The notes: generated from the sequence alone by a model not told the origin. A stretch of DNA of 10,904 bases from DALYJJ01 sp031969915 (GCA_031969915.1 DALYJJ010000178.1:1-10904); one strand, 5' to 3'; shown: positions 1 to 6,894, numbered from the stretch's first letter. Numbers and translations: made by a program.

Positions 1-57
1 CAGCACGAGCGGCACCTTCGAACGCCGTGGGCGATCAGCGGCGGTGAGCGCGCCCCT

Positions 58-843
58 TCAGCGGAGCCGCGCCAAAAGCCGCCGGGGCGCCGCCTCGCGC
101 CACGCCGCGCGGTCCACGGTGATCCAGATGGCGCCGCGTTCGTGCTCTTCGACCCAGAGCGCGGCGGCGGCGGGAATCGGCGCGATCCTCAGTTCGGCGG
201 CCCGCGCGGCGAGCACTTCCTGTGCTTCCGTTCGCTGCCGGGCGAAGACGGCGGGCACGCCGGGCTTGAGAATGCCCGCCTTCTCGAAGGCGATCTTGGG
301 AATGGTGTCGCCCAGGAACTTCTCGTGGTCGAAGTCAACCGGCGTGATCACGCAGAGTTCGGGGTGCACGACGTTGGTGGCGTCCAAGCGGCCGCCCATG
401 CCCACTTCGAGCACCACACGGTCGCACGCGGCCTCCTGAAACAAGAGGAAGGCCATGGCGGTGATGGTTTCGAAGTACGTGGGGTGCATGTCCAATGCGC
501 CCGCGGCGAGCAGGCGCTCGGCGGCTTCATGCACGCGATCGAAGGCGGCGGTGAAGACCTCGCGCGTCACGGCCTGCCCGCCGATCTGAACCCGCTCGGT
601 GGGCTCCACCAGGTGAGGAGACGTGAAGAGCCCGGTGCGGAGACCGGCGGTGCGCAGGGCGGATTCGATGAACGCACACGTCGATCCCTTGCCGTTGGTG
701 CCGGCCACGTGAATGAAGCGGGAGGCATCCTGCGGATTGCCGAGTTCGGCGAGCAGGGCGGAGATCCGTTCGAGCCCGAACTTGATGGTCTTCTGTTCGT
801 TGCCCAGCGCGTAGAGGTAATGGACCGAGTCTGGGTAGTTCAT
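58..843 (-). CDS. folC: Dihydrofolate synthase / folylpolyglutamate synthase, C-terminally truncated
   Basis: Cytoplasmic Mur-ligase-family enzyme that uses ATP to add glutamate to dihydropteroate and folates. The 261-residue product has the FolC N-terminal and central ATPase signatures: P-loop VAGTNGKGS (46-54), FTSPHL (73-78), EVGMGGRLDATNVV (146-159), ITPVDFDHE (166-174) and EKAGILKPG (187-195). The ATG at 843 is chosen because it overlaps the permease stop as ATGA and gives the family-typical start MNYPDSVHYLYALG; a longer in-frame start at 906 would lie inside the permease gene. Family members are usually about 420 residues. Here a TGA at 58-60 removes the end of the central domain and the whole C-terminal Mur-ligase domain, including the expected DGAHNP motif. 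Residues after about 225 no longer resemble the family. It could be a recent pseudogene, a sequencing error or a split gene. Family identity is secure; function is doubtful. Confidence 0.88.
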   Translation of the reverse strand: MNYPDSVHYLYALGNEQKTIKFGLERISALLAELGNPQDASRFIHVAGTNGKGSTCAFIESALRTAGLRTGLFTSPHLVEPTERVQIGGQAVTREVFTAAFDRVHEAAERLLAAGALDMHPTYFETITAMAFLLFQEAACDRVVLEVGMGGRLDATNVVHPELCVITPVDFDHEKFLGDTIPKIAFEKAGILKPGVPAVFARQRTEAQEVLAARAAELRIAPIPAAAALWVEEHERGAIWITVDRAAWREAAPRRLLARLR

Positions 844-2147
844 CGCGCGGGGAGGGAACGGGCGTAGCGGTAGTTCAGGTAGCCGGCGAGCAGCACCGCG
901 GCGCAACCGCCGAGGAGCTTGGTTTCAAACAGCCAGACGGCGCGCGTTTCGGGCGGCGGTACGAGCGAAAGCGCGATGGCGAGGGAGGTGACGGCGAGGC
1001 CGCAGGCGGCGGGCCAGCGCACGCCGAAACGCCAACCGGAAGCGAACATATACAGGAACGGGAGGAAAACGAGCAACGCCGTCATGTCTACCAAGAGATA
1101 GTATGTGCCGCGCAGCGTCTCGCCCGCTGAGAGGGCCAGGGCGAGCAGCGTGCCGCCGGCGGCTTGCGTGAGCAAAGAGACCCAGGGGGTGCGAAAGCGC
1201 GGATGGAGTTCGCCGAAGACGGGAGGCAGATAGCGGTCGAGACCGATCACGAACGGCAAACGGGAATTGCCGAGGATCCAGGAGCAGAGCTGTCCGAACA
1301 GCGCGGCGAGCATGAGCCACAACAGGGCCGTGCCGAGAAGCGGCGCCTGGAGGGTCTGGCCGATCGCGGCGGCGATTTGCGAAAGACCGGAGACCGGGCT
1401 GATCTGCTCGGGCCGGAGGACGCCGAGCACGGCGGCCGTGCCCGCGATGTAGAAGGCGGCGATGGCGAGGCCGGCGAGCCAGGCGGCGCGGGCGATGGTT
1501 CGGCGGGGGTCGCGGATTTCGCCGGCGAGCACGGCACCCAATTCGATGCCCTGAAAGCCGAAGGCGAGTTGGGGCCAGAGGGCGAGCTTCGCGAGGGCGA
1601 GTGAGGGCAACAAGTGGAATTCGGTGCCGGAGTATTGCCGCCAGGCCGCGGCGGCGGCGAGCACGAGGAGCAGCGCCGCGCTCAGATAGGTGGCCGCGCC
1701 GCCCGCGGCTGCGATCCACCGGACGGCGGAGGGGGAAACCATCAACGCGAGGCTGGCCCCCCAAAAGACAGCCAGGCCGAGAGCGAAGACCGGCGCTCCG
1801 GATTCCCCGAGCACCATCGCCGCCGCGAAGAGCATCAGGCTTGGAAAATAGATGAAGTTGGCGAGCCAGTACGCCCAGCCGCAGAGGAAGCCGTGACCGT
1901 CGCCGAACGCCTCGCGCGTCCAGACATACATACCGCCTTCGTTGGGAAAGCGCTCCGTCAGGCGTGCGACGACCAGGGCGAGGGGAACGAAGAAGAATGC
2001 GGCGCCCGCGGCCCAGAGCGTGAGCGAACCGGGCCCGTTATGGGCGGCGACGGCGAGCCAGCGAAAACTGATGGTCGCGGAGATGTTGAAGAAGACGAGA
2101 TCGCGGAGGCCGAGCTGGCGGGGAAGCGCCGCACCGTCCTCAGGCAT
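840..2147 (-). CDS. APC-superfamily amino acid permease
   Basis: Integral inner-membrane transporter of 435 residues, the usual size for the amino acid/polyamine/organocation superfamily (AA_permease_2 type). About 12 hydrophobic segments can be read. The first, near residues 16-38, contains a broken-helix motif of the kind expected in TM1 (NISATISFRWLAVAA). The segment FPNEGGMYVWTREAFG (about 67-82) is the conserved loop of this family, and GFQGIELGAVLAGEIRDPRR (about 197-216) is the TM6 signature with its acidic residue. The substrate cannot be read; an amino acid or amine is likely, by proton symport or exchange. The ATG at 2147 overlaps the end of the upstream gluconate-dehydrogenase-like gene by 8 bases. 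The stop overlaps the folC start as ATGA, so the three genes are probably cotranscribed and translationally coupled. A GGAG lies too close to the ATG to be an ideal ribosome binding site, which fits reliance on coupling. Confidence 0.88.
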   Translation of the reverse strand: MPEDGAALPRQLGLRDLVFFNISATISFRWLAVAAHNGPGSLTLWAAGAAFFFVPLALVVARLTERFPNEGGMYVWTREAFGDGHGFLCGWAYWLANFIYFPSLMLFAAAMVLGESGAPVFALGLAVFWGASLALMVSPSAVRWIAAAGGAATYLSAALLLVLAAAAAWRQYSGTEFHLLPSLALAKLALWPQLAFGFQGIELGAVLAGEIRDPRRTIARAAWLAGLAIAAFYIAGTAAVLGVLRPEQISPVSGLSQIAAAIGQTLQAPLLGTALLWLMLAALFGQLCSWILGNSRLPFVIGLDRYLPPVFGELHPRFRTPWVSLLTQAAGGTLLALALSAGETLRGTYYLLVDMTALLVFLPFLYMFASGWRFGVRWPAACGLAVTSLAIALSLVPPPETRAVWLFETKLLGGCAAVLLAGYLNYRYARSLPAR

Positions 2148-2652
2148 GCTCCGGATGCTTGCAGCCGAAGGTGGCGGGAACGCGGCCGCCTTTGTTGAGT
2201 TCCCGGAAGCCGATTTCCGTGGAGTAGTAAATCCGCGCGGTCATGCCTTTGGCCAGCCGGAAGAACCGGGCGCCGGGAGCGAGTGCGCCGCCGCGGGCCG
2301 TGTCGAGCGCCTCGAGAAGTCCGGCTTGTTCCACCGCGGTGCACCGCACGAAAGGCTTTGCATGCTGCCTGAGCGCATAGCCGTCGAGCCAGGCCAGACC
2401 GGCGAGGAACGATTCACGCTGGGGAGCCGGACCGTCGGCGAGCAGCAGGTCAAGGTACCGGTTCACCAGGGCGGCCTTGGCGCCGGGCGTATCGGTGGCC
2501 GGGATGATGAGCTCCGTGAGGACGACAACCGTTTCGTTCTGGTGGGCGTCGAAGACCTGCGGCTTCCACGGCGCGGCGGTCTGGGCGAGGACGGGCAGCG
2601 TCACCGCGCCCGCGCTCAGCCGAAGGGCATCCCGGCGATTCATGGAGTTCAT
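2140..2652 (-). CDS. Gluconate 2-dehydrogenase subunit 3 family protein with Tat signal
   Basis: 170-residue protein resembling the small (gamma) subunit of membrane-associated gluconate 2-dehydrogenase. In that enzyme the subunit helps the FAD-containing GMC subunit mature and reach the periplasm. The N terminus is a short twin-arginine signal: NRRDALRLSAG (5-15), then a hydrophobic stretch ending near VLAQ (21-24), a likely signal-peptidase site. The next part, NETVVVLTELIIPATDTPGA (39-58), is the characteristic family segment, and the protein ends in GCKHPEH, also seen in relatives. No GMC oxidoreductase or cytochrome c lies in the window, so the catalytic partner is encoded elsewhere or absent. 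Two ATGs compete (2652 and 2643); an in-frame TGA at 2661-2659 rules out longer forms, and neither ATG has a clear Shine-Dalgarno. It is the first gene of the operon with the permease and folC. The family call is good; the biochemical role here is unknown. Confidence 0.82.
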   Translation of the reverse strand: MNSMNRRDALRLSAGAVTLPVLAQTAAPWKPQVFDAHQNETVVVLTELIIPATDTPGAKAALVNRYLDLLLADGPAPQRESFLAGLAWLDGYALRQHAKPFVRCTAVEQAGLLEALDTARGGALAPGARFFRLAKGMTARIYYSTEIGFRELNKGGRVPATFGCKHPEHA

Positions 2653-2688
2653 CGTACATCAGGACGGCGGTCCCCCCCACGTTCCCCC

Positions 2689-2717
2689 TTGTCGCGCGGG
2701 GCGGCCGGCGGTATAGT
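2689..2717 (+). promoter_or_regulatory. Putative sigma-70 type promoter for the ybaK-like/glgA/trxA group
   Basis: TTGTCG (2689-2694, four of six matches to TTGACA) is followed by exactly 17 bases and then TATAGT (2712-2717, five of six matches to TATAAT). Transcription would be expected to start near 2724, giving a leader of about 39 bases. It is the only AT-leaning spot in a very GC-rich gap. The prediction rests on motif and spacing only. Confidence 0.5.
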
Positions 2718-2730
2718 GTCCGCGGACTTC

Positions 2731-2757
2731 CCTCCTTCTGACTTTTTCGAAAGGAGG
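2731..2757 (+). promoter_or_regulatory. Hairpin masking the ribosome binding site of the YbaK-like gene
   Basis: CCTCCTT (2731-2737) is the exact reverse complement of AAGGAGG (2751-2757), with a 13-base loop. The right arm is a near-perfect Shine-Dalgarno sequence five bases before the ATG at 2763. In RNA the stem would hide the whole ribosome binding site. An alternative small hairpin, CUUU (2742-2745) with loop UUCG and AAAG (2750-2753), would leave GAGG free. The inverted repeat is seen directly; a regulatory role is inference. Confidence 0.5.
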
Positions 2758-2762
2758 ACATC

Positions 2763-3239
2763 ATGGCCCTGTTGCCGGCCCTTCAGAGACTGCTGGACGA
2801 TGGCAAGATCGGCTACACACATCACGTCCATCCGCTGGCCTTCACGGCGCGCGAGGTGGCGGCGGCGGAGCACATACCGCCGCGTGAGATGGCAAAAACC
2901 ATTGTCTTTTTTGGAGACAACGGCTACGGCATGGCGGTGTTGCCGGCCGACTTCCTGGTGGACCTCAGCGAGTTGCGCGCCGCGCTGGACCTGACGCGCG
3001 TGCGGCTGGCCACGGAGAAGGAACTCGCCGATCTGTTTCCGGACTGCGAACTGGGGGCGATGCCGCCCCTCGGCGGGCTGTTCGGCATGCCGGTCTATGT
3101 CGATTCCGCGCTGGGGCACATTGACAGCATCGCGTTCAACGGCGGCACGCATCGGGACGTCGTGATTCTGAGCTACGCCGACTTCGTGAAGATGGTAAAG
3201 CCCAAGACGGTTCATTTCGCGCGGTACGTGTCCGTGTAG
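2763..3239 (+). CDS. YbaK/ProX-family protein (aminoacyl-tRNA editing-type domain)
   Basis: 158-residue single-domain cytoplasmic protein of the YbaK/aminoacyl-tRNA-synthetase-associated fold. Relatives act in trans to hydrolyse mischarged tRNAs such as Cys-, Ala- or Ser-tRNA(Pro), so a proofreading role is plausible. The signatures are the catalytic-lysine segment MAKTIVFF (43-50, Lys45), the glycine/proline loop GAMPPLGG (98-105) and the C-terminal AFNGGTHRDV (124-133), which replaces the more usual SaGrrG-like end of E. coli YbaK. The subfamily substrate therefore cannot be fixed from sequence. The ATG at 2763 is set by AAGGAGG five bases upstream. It is the first gene of a rightward group, with glgA starting 25 bases after its stop. 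The promoter and the masked ribosome binding site lie just upstream. No functional link between this gene and glycogen synthesis is known to me. Confidence 0.85.
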   Translation: MALLPALQRLLDDGKIGYTHHVHPLAFTAREVAAAEHIPPREMAKTIVFFGDNGYGMAVLPADFLVDLSELRAALDLTRVRLATEKELADLFPDCELGAMPPLGGLFGMPVYVDSALGHIDSIAFNGGTHRDVVILSYADFVKMVKPKTVHFARYVSV

Positions 3240-3254
3240 CCTCCTCAGCGGGGG
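3240..3254 (+). promoter_or_regulatory. Small stem over the glgA ribosome binding region
   Basis: CCTCC (3240-3244) can pair with GGGGG (3250-3254) around a five-base loop, with one U-G pair. The G-run ends about nine bases before the glgA ATG at 3265 and is the only candidate ribosome binding site. The stem starts directly after the stop codon of the YbaK-like gene, so ribosomes finishing that gene would open it. Translational coupling is possible, but in such GC-rich DNA a stem this short may be chance. Confidence 0.3.
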
Positions 3255-3264
3255 GTGCGGCACA

Positions 3265-4710
3265 ATGGTTTCGATGGCGAAGATCCTCATGGTCTCCTCC
3301 GAAGCCGCGCCCCTCGCGAAGACCGGCGGTCTGGCGGACGTGGTGGGCGCGCTGCCGCCGGCGTTGCGCAAACTGGGCGACGAAGTAGCGGTGGTGCTGC
3401 CGCGCTATGGCCGGATCGGGCTCCAGGGCGCACGCCGCATTTATAACGATCTGCCGGTTTCGCTCGGCGACCGCCCGGTGCAAACGTCGGTTTTTCAGAT
3501 CAACATCGGCGACGTCCCCATCTACCTGCTCGATTCGCCGGAGTTTTTCGACCGCCCCGGCCTGTATGGCGAGAACAACTGGGACTACGCCGACAACCCA
3601 CAGCGATTCGCCGTGCTGGCCCTGGGGGCGCTGGCCGTGGCCCGCCACATCTTCCGGCCCGACGTGTTCCACCTCCATGACTGGCAGGCGTCGCTGGTGC
3701 CCGTCTACCAGAACGGCCGGTTCCGCAACGATCCGACGTTGATCGGCATTCGCTCGTTGCTGACCATCCATAACCTCGGCTACCAGGGCCGCTACCATGC
3801 CAGTTACCTCCGCTATTGCGGTCTGGATCCGTGGCAGCCGGGGCCGCTGGAGTTCTGGGGCGACATCAGCTTTCTCAAGGCGGGCATTGTGCTGTCCGAT
3901 GCGCTGAACACGGTGAGCCCCCGGTACGCGCAGGAGATTCAGACGCCCGAATACGGCTTCGGCATGGACGGCCTGCTGCGGAACCGCGGCGCGGACCTGA
4001 CGGGCATTTTGAACGGAGTGGATTACGCGGAGTGGAACCCGGAGACGGACAAGCTGATCCCGGCGAACTACGCGGCGAAGAACCTGGACGGGAAAGCGGT
4101 CTGCAAACGCGAACTGCTGAAGGAATTCGGGCTGCCCTCAGAAGACCTGGAAACGCCGGTGATCGGAATCGTTTCCCGCTTCGCCGACCAGAAGGGCTTC
4201 GACCTGATCGCCCACGCGGCCTACGAACTGGCCGCGCTGGACATGAAACTGGTGGTGCTCGGCACGGGAGATCCGGCCTATGAGAATCTGTTCCGGGCGC
4301 TGGCCTGGCACAACCCGTACAAGATTTCGGCGCGCATCGCCTACGACAACCGCGTGGCTCACCTGATTGAAGCGGGCGCGGACATGTTCCTGATGCCGAG
4401 CCGGTACGAGCCCTGCGGATTGAACCAGATCTACAGCCTCCGCTACGGGACCATTCCGCTGGTCCGGGCCACAGGCGGGCTGGATGATACGATCGGGGAA
4501 GGCACGGGCTTCAAGTTCTGGGATTACTCCGGATACTCAATGCTGCAGATGATCCGCTACGCGCTCGCTCAGTATCAGGATCGCGAGGCCTGGACCGGAA
4601 TGATGCGGCGGGCGATGGCCGAGGACTTCTCCTGGGACGTCTCCGCCAGGCGGTATTCGGAACTGTACCGGAAACTGATGCAGCCGCGGGGCGGCCGCGC
4701 CGTGGCCTGA
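3265..4710 (+). CDS. glgA: Glycogen synthase (ADP-glucose type, GT5)
   Basis: Cytoplasmic glycosyltransferase that adds glucose from ADP-glucose to the growing alpha-1,4-glucan. The 481 residues match the usual 470-490. The two-Rossmann-fold GT-B layout is clear: an N-terminal starch-synthase catalytic domain with the ADP-glucose-binding motif KTGGLADVVGALP (19-31), HLHDWQ (136-141) and GILNGVD (247-253), then a C-terminal GT1-like domain starting about residue 285 (IGIVSRFADQKGFD). It carries the catalytic-site motif SRYEPCGLNQ (about 379-388; Glu382 aligns with E. coli Glu377) and TGGLDDTI. The ATG at 3265 is preferred to the one at 3274 because the GGGGGG at 3250-3255 is well placed for it. 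It lies 25 bases after the YbaK-like gene and 72 before trxA. No other glycogen gene (glgB, glgC, glgP) is in the window, so it is detached from a classical glg operon. Confidence 0.97.
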   Translation: MVSMAKILMVSSEAAPLAKTGGLADVVGALPPALRKLGDEVAVVLPRYGRIGLQGARRIYNDLPVSLGDRPVQTSVFQINIGDVPIYLLDSPEFFDRPGLYGENNWDYADNPQRFAVLALGALAVARHIFRPDVFHLHDWQASLVPVYQNGRFRNDPTLIGIRSLLTIHNLGYQGRYHASYLRYCGLDPWQPGPLEFWGDISFLKAGIVLSDALNTVSPRYAQEIQTPEYGFGMDGLLRNRGADLTGILNGVDYAEWNPETDKLIPANYAAKNLDGKAVCKRELLKEFGLPSEDLETPVIGIVSRFADQKGFDLIAHAAYELAALDMKLVVLGTGDPAYENLFRALAWHNPYKISARIAYDNRVAHLIEAGADMFLMPSRYEPCGLNQIYSLRYGTIPLVRATGGLDDTIGEGTGFKFWDYSGYSMLQMIRYALAQYQDREAWTGMMRRAMAEDFSWDVSARRYSELYRKLMQPRGGRAVA

Positions 4711-4782
4711 GATCCGGCGGAATCCCCTGAATCTTTCGGGCGGCAAGTTCATCCAAGCGTTTGGAGATTAGGTTCTAACGAT

Positions 4783-5127
4783 ATGGCTGGTGCAAACACG
4801 CTCACTTTCAACGATGCTTCTTTCGACCAGGACGTGCTGAACTCGGAAGTTCCCGTCCTCGTCGATTTCTGGGCGGAATGGTGCGGTCCCTGCCGCATGA
4901 TGTCGCCGACCATCGATCAGTTCGCCGACGAGACCACGGGGAAGGTGAAGGTTGGCAAGCTGAACGTGGATGACAACTCGGGCACGGCGGCCCGCTACAA
5001 CATCCGCGGCATACCCACGTTGCTGCTGTTCAAGGGCGGCAAAGTGGTGGAGCAGCGCGTCGGAGCGGTGGGCAAGTCCGAATTGCAGCGCATGGTGGAG
5101 ACGCACGTCGAAGCCGGCGTGAAGTAA
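4783..5127 (+). CDS. trxA: Thioredoxin
   Basis: Small cytoplasmic dithiol-disulfide reductant of 114 residues, close to the classical 105-110. It reduces protein disulfides and is itself recycled by thioredoxin reductase. The active site is WAEWCGPC (30-37), with redox cysteines 34 and 37. The buried Asp28 in the VDFWAEW strand and the cis-proline at 78 (RGIPT, 75-79) are both present, as is the late FKGG turn. No signal peptide or extra domain is seen. The ATG at 4783 has only a weak upstream GGAG (4763-4766, 16 bases away) or TAGG (4769-4772, 10 bases away). The 72-base gap after glgA shows no convincing promoter or terminator, so readthrough from glgA is likely. The gene is followed by a strong intrinsic terminator and faces ilvD. 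Confidence 0.97.
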   Translation: MAGANTLTFNDASFDQDVLNSEVPVLVDFWAEWCGPCRMMSPTIDQFADETTGKVKVGKLNVDDNSGTAARYNIRGIPTLLLFKGGKVVEQRVGAVGKSELQRMVETHVEAGVK

Positions 5128-5153
5128 GTTTCGCCGCAACAGTTTTAGCTGGG

Positions 5154-5211
5154 GCAACGGGGCCGGGTGCCAAGCGCATCCGGCCCTTGTTGCATTTATT
5201 TGTCGTATTTA
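5154..5211 (+). terminator. Intrinsic terminator after trxA
   Basis: GCAACGGGGCCGGGTGC (5154-5170) pairs with 5176-5193 (GCATCCGGCCC, one bulged T, then TGTTGC) around the loop CAAGC. This gives a stem of about 17 pairs with a few G-T wobbles. It is followed on the plus strand by the T-rich run ATTTATTTGTCGTATTT, which ends on the ilvD stop codon. On the minus strand the trailing sequence is not T-rich, so it mainly serves the rightward transcript, although the hairpin could also protect the ilvD mRNA end. Confidence 0.8.
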
Positions 5212-6885
5212 TCGGGTTCGAATCCGCGAGGTGATGGCGCCTTCCGAGGCCGATTCCACGAGCGCGGTGTACTTGGCGAAGACGCCCGTCCGGTAGCGGG
5301 GCGCCGGCGGCTGCCAGGCCGCCAGGCGCGCTGTGATCTCTTCGGCGGTCAGGGCCACGTCGATCCTCCGGTTGGCGATATCGATGGTGATCGAATCTCC
5401 CTCCACCACCGCCGCGATCGTCCCGCCGTTGGCCGCCTCCGGCGCCACATGACCGACCATGAAGCCGCGTGTCGCGCCGCTGAACCGGCCGTCGGTCAAT
5501 AGCGCGACGCTGTCGCCGAGCCCTGCGCCCATGATCGCGCTCGTGACGCCGAGCATCTCGCGCATGCCCGGGCCGCCGCGCGGGCCTTCATAGCGGATCA
5601 CCACCACGTCGCCCGCCTTGATGGAGCCCGCCGTCACCGCGGCCATCGCTTCCTCTTCGCAGTTGAAGACGCGCGCCGGGCCGGTGTGTATCTTGCGATC
5701 GATGCCGGTAACCTTGATCACGCACCCCTCGGGCGCCAGGTTGCCTTTCAGGATCACCAGGCCGCCGGAGGCCTCGATGGGATTCGAGAGCGGATGGATC
5801 ACTTCCTGTCCGGGCGTCTCCCTGGCTTCGGCCGCTTCCTCGGCAATGGTGCGGCCGGTGATGGTGAGCGCACTCGGGTCGATGTAGCCGCCTTGCACCA
5901 GCCGCTGCGCGATGACCGGAATGCCGCCCGCCTTGTCGACATCGGCGGCGACGAACTTGCCGGCGGGCTTCAGGTCGACGAGCAGGGGCGTGCGTTCGCT
6001 GATGTGCTGGAAGTCGTCGATGACGAGTTCCACGCCCGCTTCGCGCGCCATGGCGAGCAAGTGCAACACGGCGTTCGTGGAGCCGCCCGTGGCGGCCACT
6101 GAAGCGATGGCGTTTTCAAGCGCCTTTCGAGTGACGATCCGGCTGGGCTTCAGGTCGTTCTTCACCGCTTCCACAATCAACCGGCCGCAGCGGTAAGAGA
6201 CGTCGTTCTTGCGCGGATCCACCTGGGGCACGCTCGCGGTACCGAAGGGCGAGAGGCCGATCAACTCCATGACTGTGGCCATGGTATTGGCGGTGAACTG
6301 CCCGCCGCAGGCGCCGGCGCCGGGGCAGGCGGCGTCCTCGATGGCGTGAAACTCCTCGTCGCTGATGCGGCCGGCGGCGTGCGCGCCCACGGCCTCGAAG
6401 ACGTCCTGAATGGTGAGATCGCGGTCTTTGTAGCGGCCGGGCATGATGGAGCCGCCGTAGAGGATCATGCCGGGCACGTCCAGACGGAGCAACGCCATCG
6501 CCGCGCCGGGGATGGTCTTATCGCAGGCCACCAGTGCAACGATGCCGTCGAACATGTGGCCGCGGCCCACCAACTCGATCGAATCGGCGATGATGTCGCG
6601 GCTCACCAGGGAGGCCTTCATCCCTTCGGTGCCCATGGTGACGCCGTCGCTGATGGCGACGGTATTGAACTCCATCGGGGTTCCACCCGCTGCGCGAATC
6701 CCGTCCTTCACCTTCACGGCGAGGTCCCGCAGGTTGTAGTTGCAGGGCATCGTTTCGATCCACGTGTTGGCGACCCCGATGATCGGCTTCTTCAGGTCTT
6801 CGTCCGTGAACCCGATGGCCTTGAGCATGGAGCGCGCCGGCGCGCGATCGCGTCCCTGCGTGATGGTATGGCTGATGAGTTTCAT
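5209..6885 (-). CDS. ilvD: Dihydroxy-acid dehydratase
   Basis: Iron-sulfur dehydratase that converts 2,3-dihydroxy-isovalerate and 2,3-dihydroxy-3-methylvalerate to the keto acid precursors of valine, isoleucine and leucine (cytoplasm). The 558-residue protein is full length for the shorter IlvD class. The cluster cysteines sit in ETMPCNYN (Cys48), VACDKTIPGA (Cys121) and PGAGACGGQFTANT (Cys193). The Asp-Lys after Cys121 fits the magnesium site with a carbamylated lysine known in [2Fe-2S] members. DGRFSGATRG (465-474) carries the catalytic serine, Ser469. The three-cysteine pattern suggests an IlvD/EDD-family [2Fe-2S] or labile [4Fe-4S] enzyme; the cluster type cannot be settled by reading. 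The ATG at 6885 is nine bases after the DUF2103-like stop, with no clear Shine-Dalgarno, which fits coupled translation. Other ilv or leu genes are absent. No leader peptide or attenuator is visible. Confidence 0.97.
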   Translation of the reverse strand: MKLISHTITQGRDRAPARSMLKAIGFTDEDLKKPIIGVANTWIETMPCNYNLRDLAVKVKDGIRAAGGTPMEFNTVAISDGVTMGTEGMKASLVSRDIIADSIELVGRGHMFDGIVALVACDKTIPGAAMALLRLDVPGMILYGGSIMPGRYKDRDLTIQDVFEAVGAHAAGRISDEEFHAIEDAACPGAGACGGQFTANTMATVMELIGLSPFGTASVPQVDPRKNDVSYRCGRLIVEAVKNDLKPSRIVTRKALENAIASVAATGGSTNAVLHLLAMAREAGVELVIDDFQHISERTPLLVDLKPAGKFVAADVDKAGGIPVIAQRLVQGGYIDPSALTITGRTIAEEAAEARETPGQEVIHPLSNPIEASGGLVILKGNLAPEGCVIKVTGIDRKIHTGPARVFNCEEEAMAAVTAGSIKAGDVVVIRYEGPRGGPGMREMLGVTSAIMGAGLGDSVALLTDGRFSGATRGFMVGHVAPEAANGGTIAAVVEGDSITIDIANRRIDVALTAEEITARLAAWQPPAPRYRTGVFAKYTALVESASEGAITSRIRTR

Positions 6886-6894
6886 AGGAGTTCT

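Larger units (their letters stand above)
2653..2762. other. Divergent intergenic region
   Basis: 110 bases separate the leftward dehydrogenase-subunit gene from the rightward YbaK-like gene and must carry the start signals of both operons. A rightward promoter and a structured ribosome binding site are annotated separately. On the minus strand I find no convincing promoter. A TATACC read leftward near 2715-2710 has no matching -35 box. Confidence 0.7.

Noticed and set aside
142..867. Long open frame antisense to folC (241 codons), and similar long frames opposite the permease, IlvD and TamB-like genes
   Set aside because: GC-rich codon usage leaves antisense frames open. They show no family motifs and lie fully over well-supported genes.
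2671..2688. C-rich runs (seven and five Cs) in the divergent gap as an operator or G-quadruplex
   Set aside because: There are only two short runs, so four G-tracts are not available, and there is no symmetry suggesting a repressor site.
1942..2994. 350-codon plus-strand frame spanning the divergent promoter region
   Set aside because: It runs antisense to two recognisable genes and out of frame through the YbaK-like gene; the translation has no recognisable domain.
4726..4742. Possible hairpin CCC..GAA / TTTCGGG between glgA and trxA as a terminator
   Set aside because: The stem has a mismatch, a two-base loop and no T-tract; glgA-trxA readthrough seems more likely.
5214..5226. GGGTTCGAATCC, which looks like the T-arm of a tRNA and could mark a tRNA end or integration site
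   Set aside because: It encodes the last residues of IlvD on the minus strand. The flanking T-stem bases do not pair beyond two positions, and no acceptor, D or anticodon arm is present.
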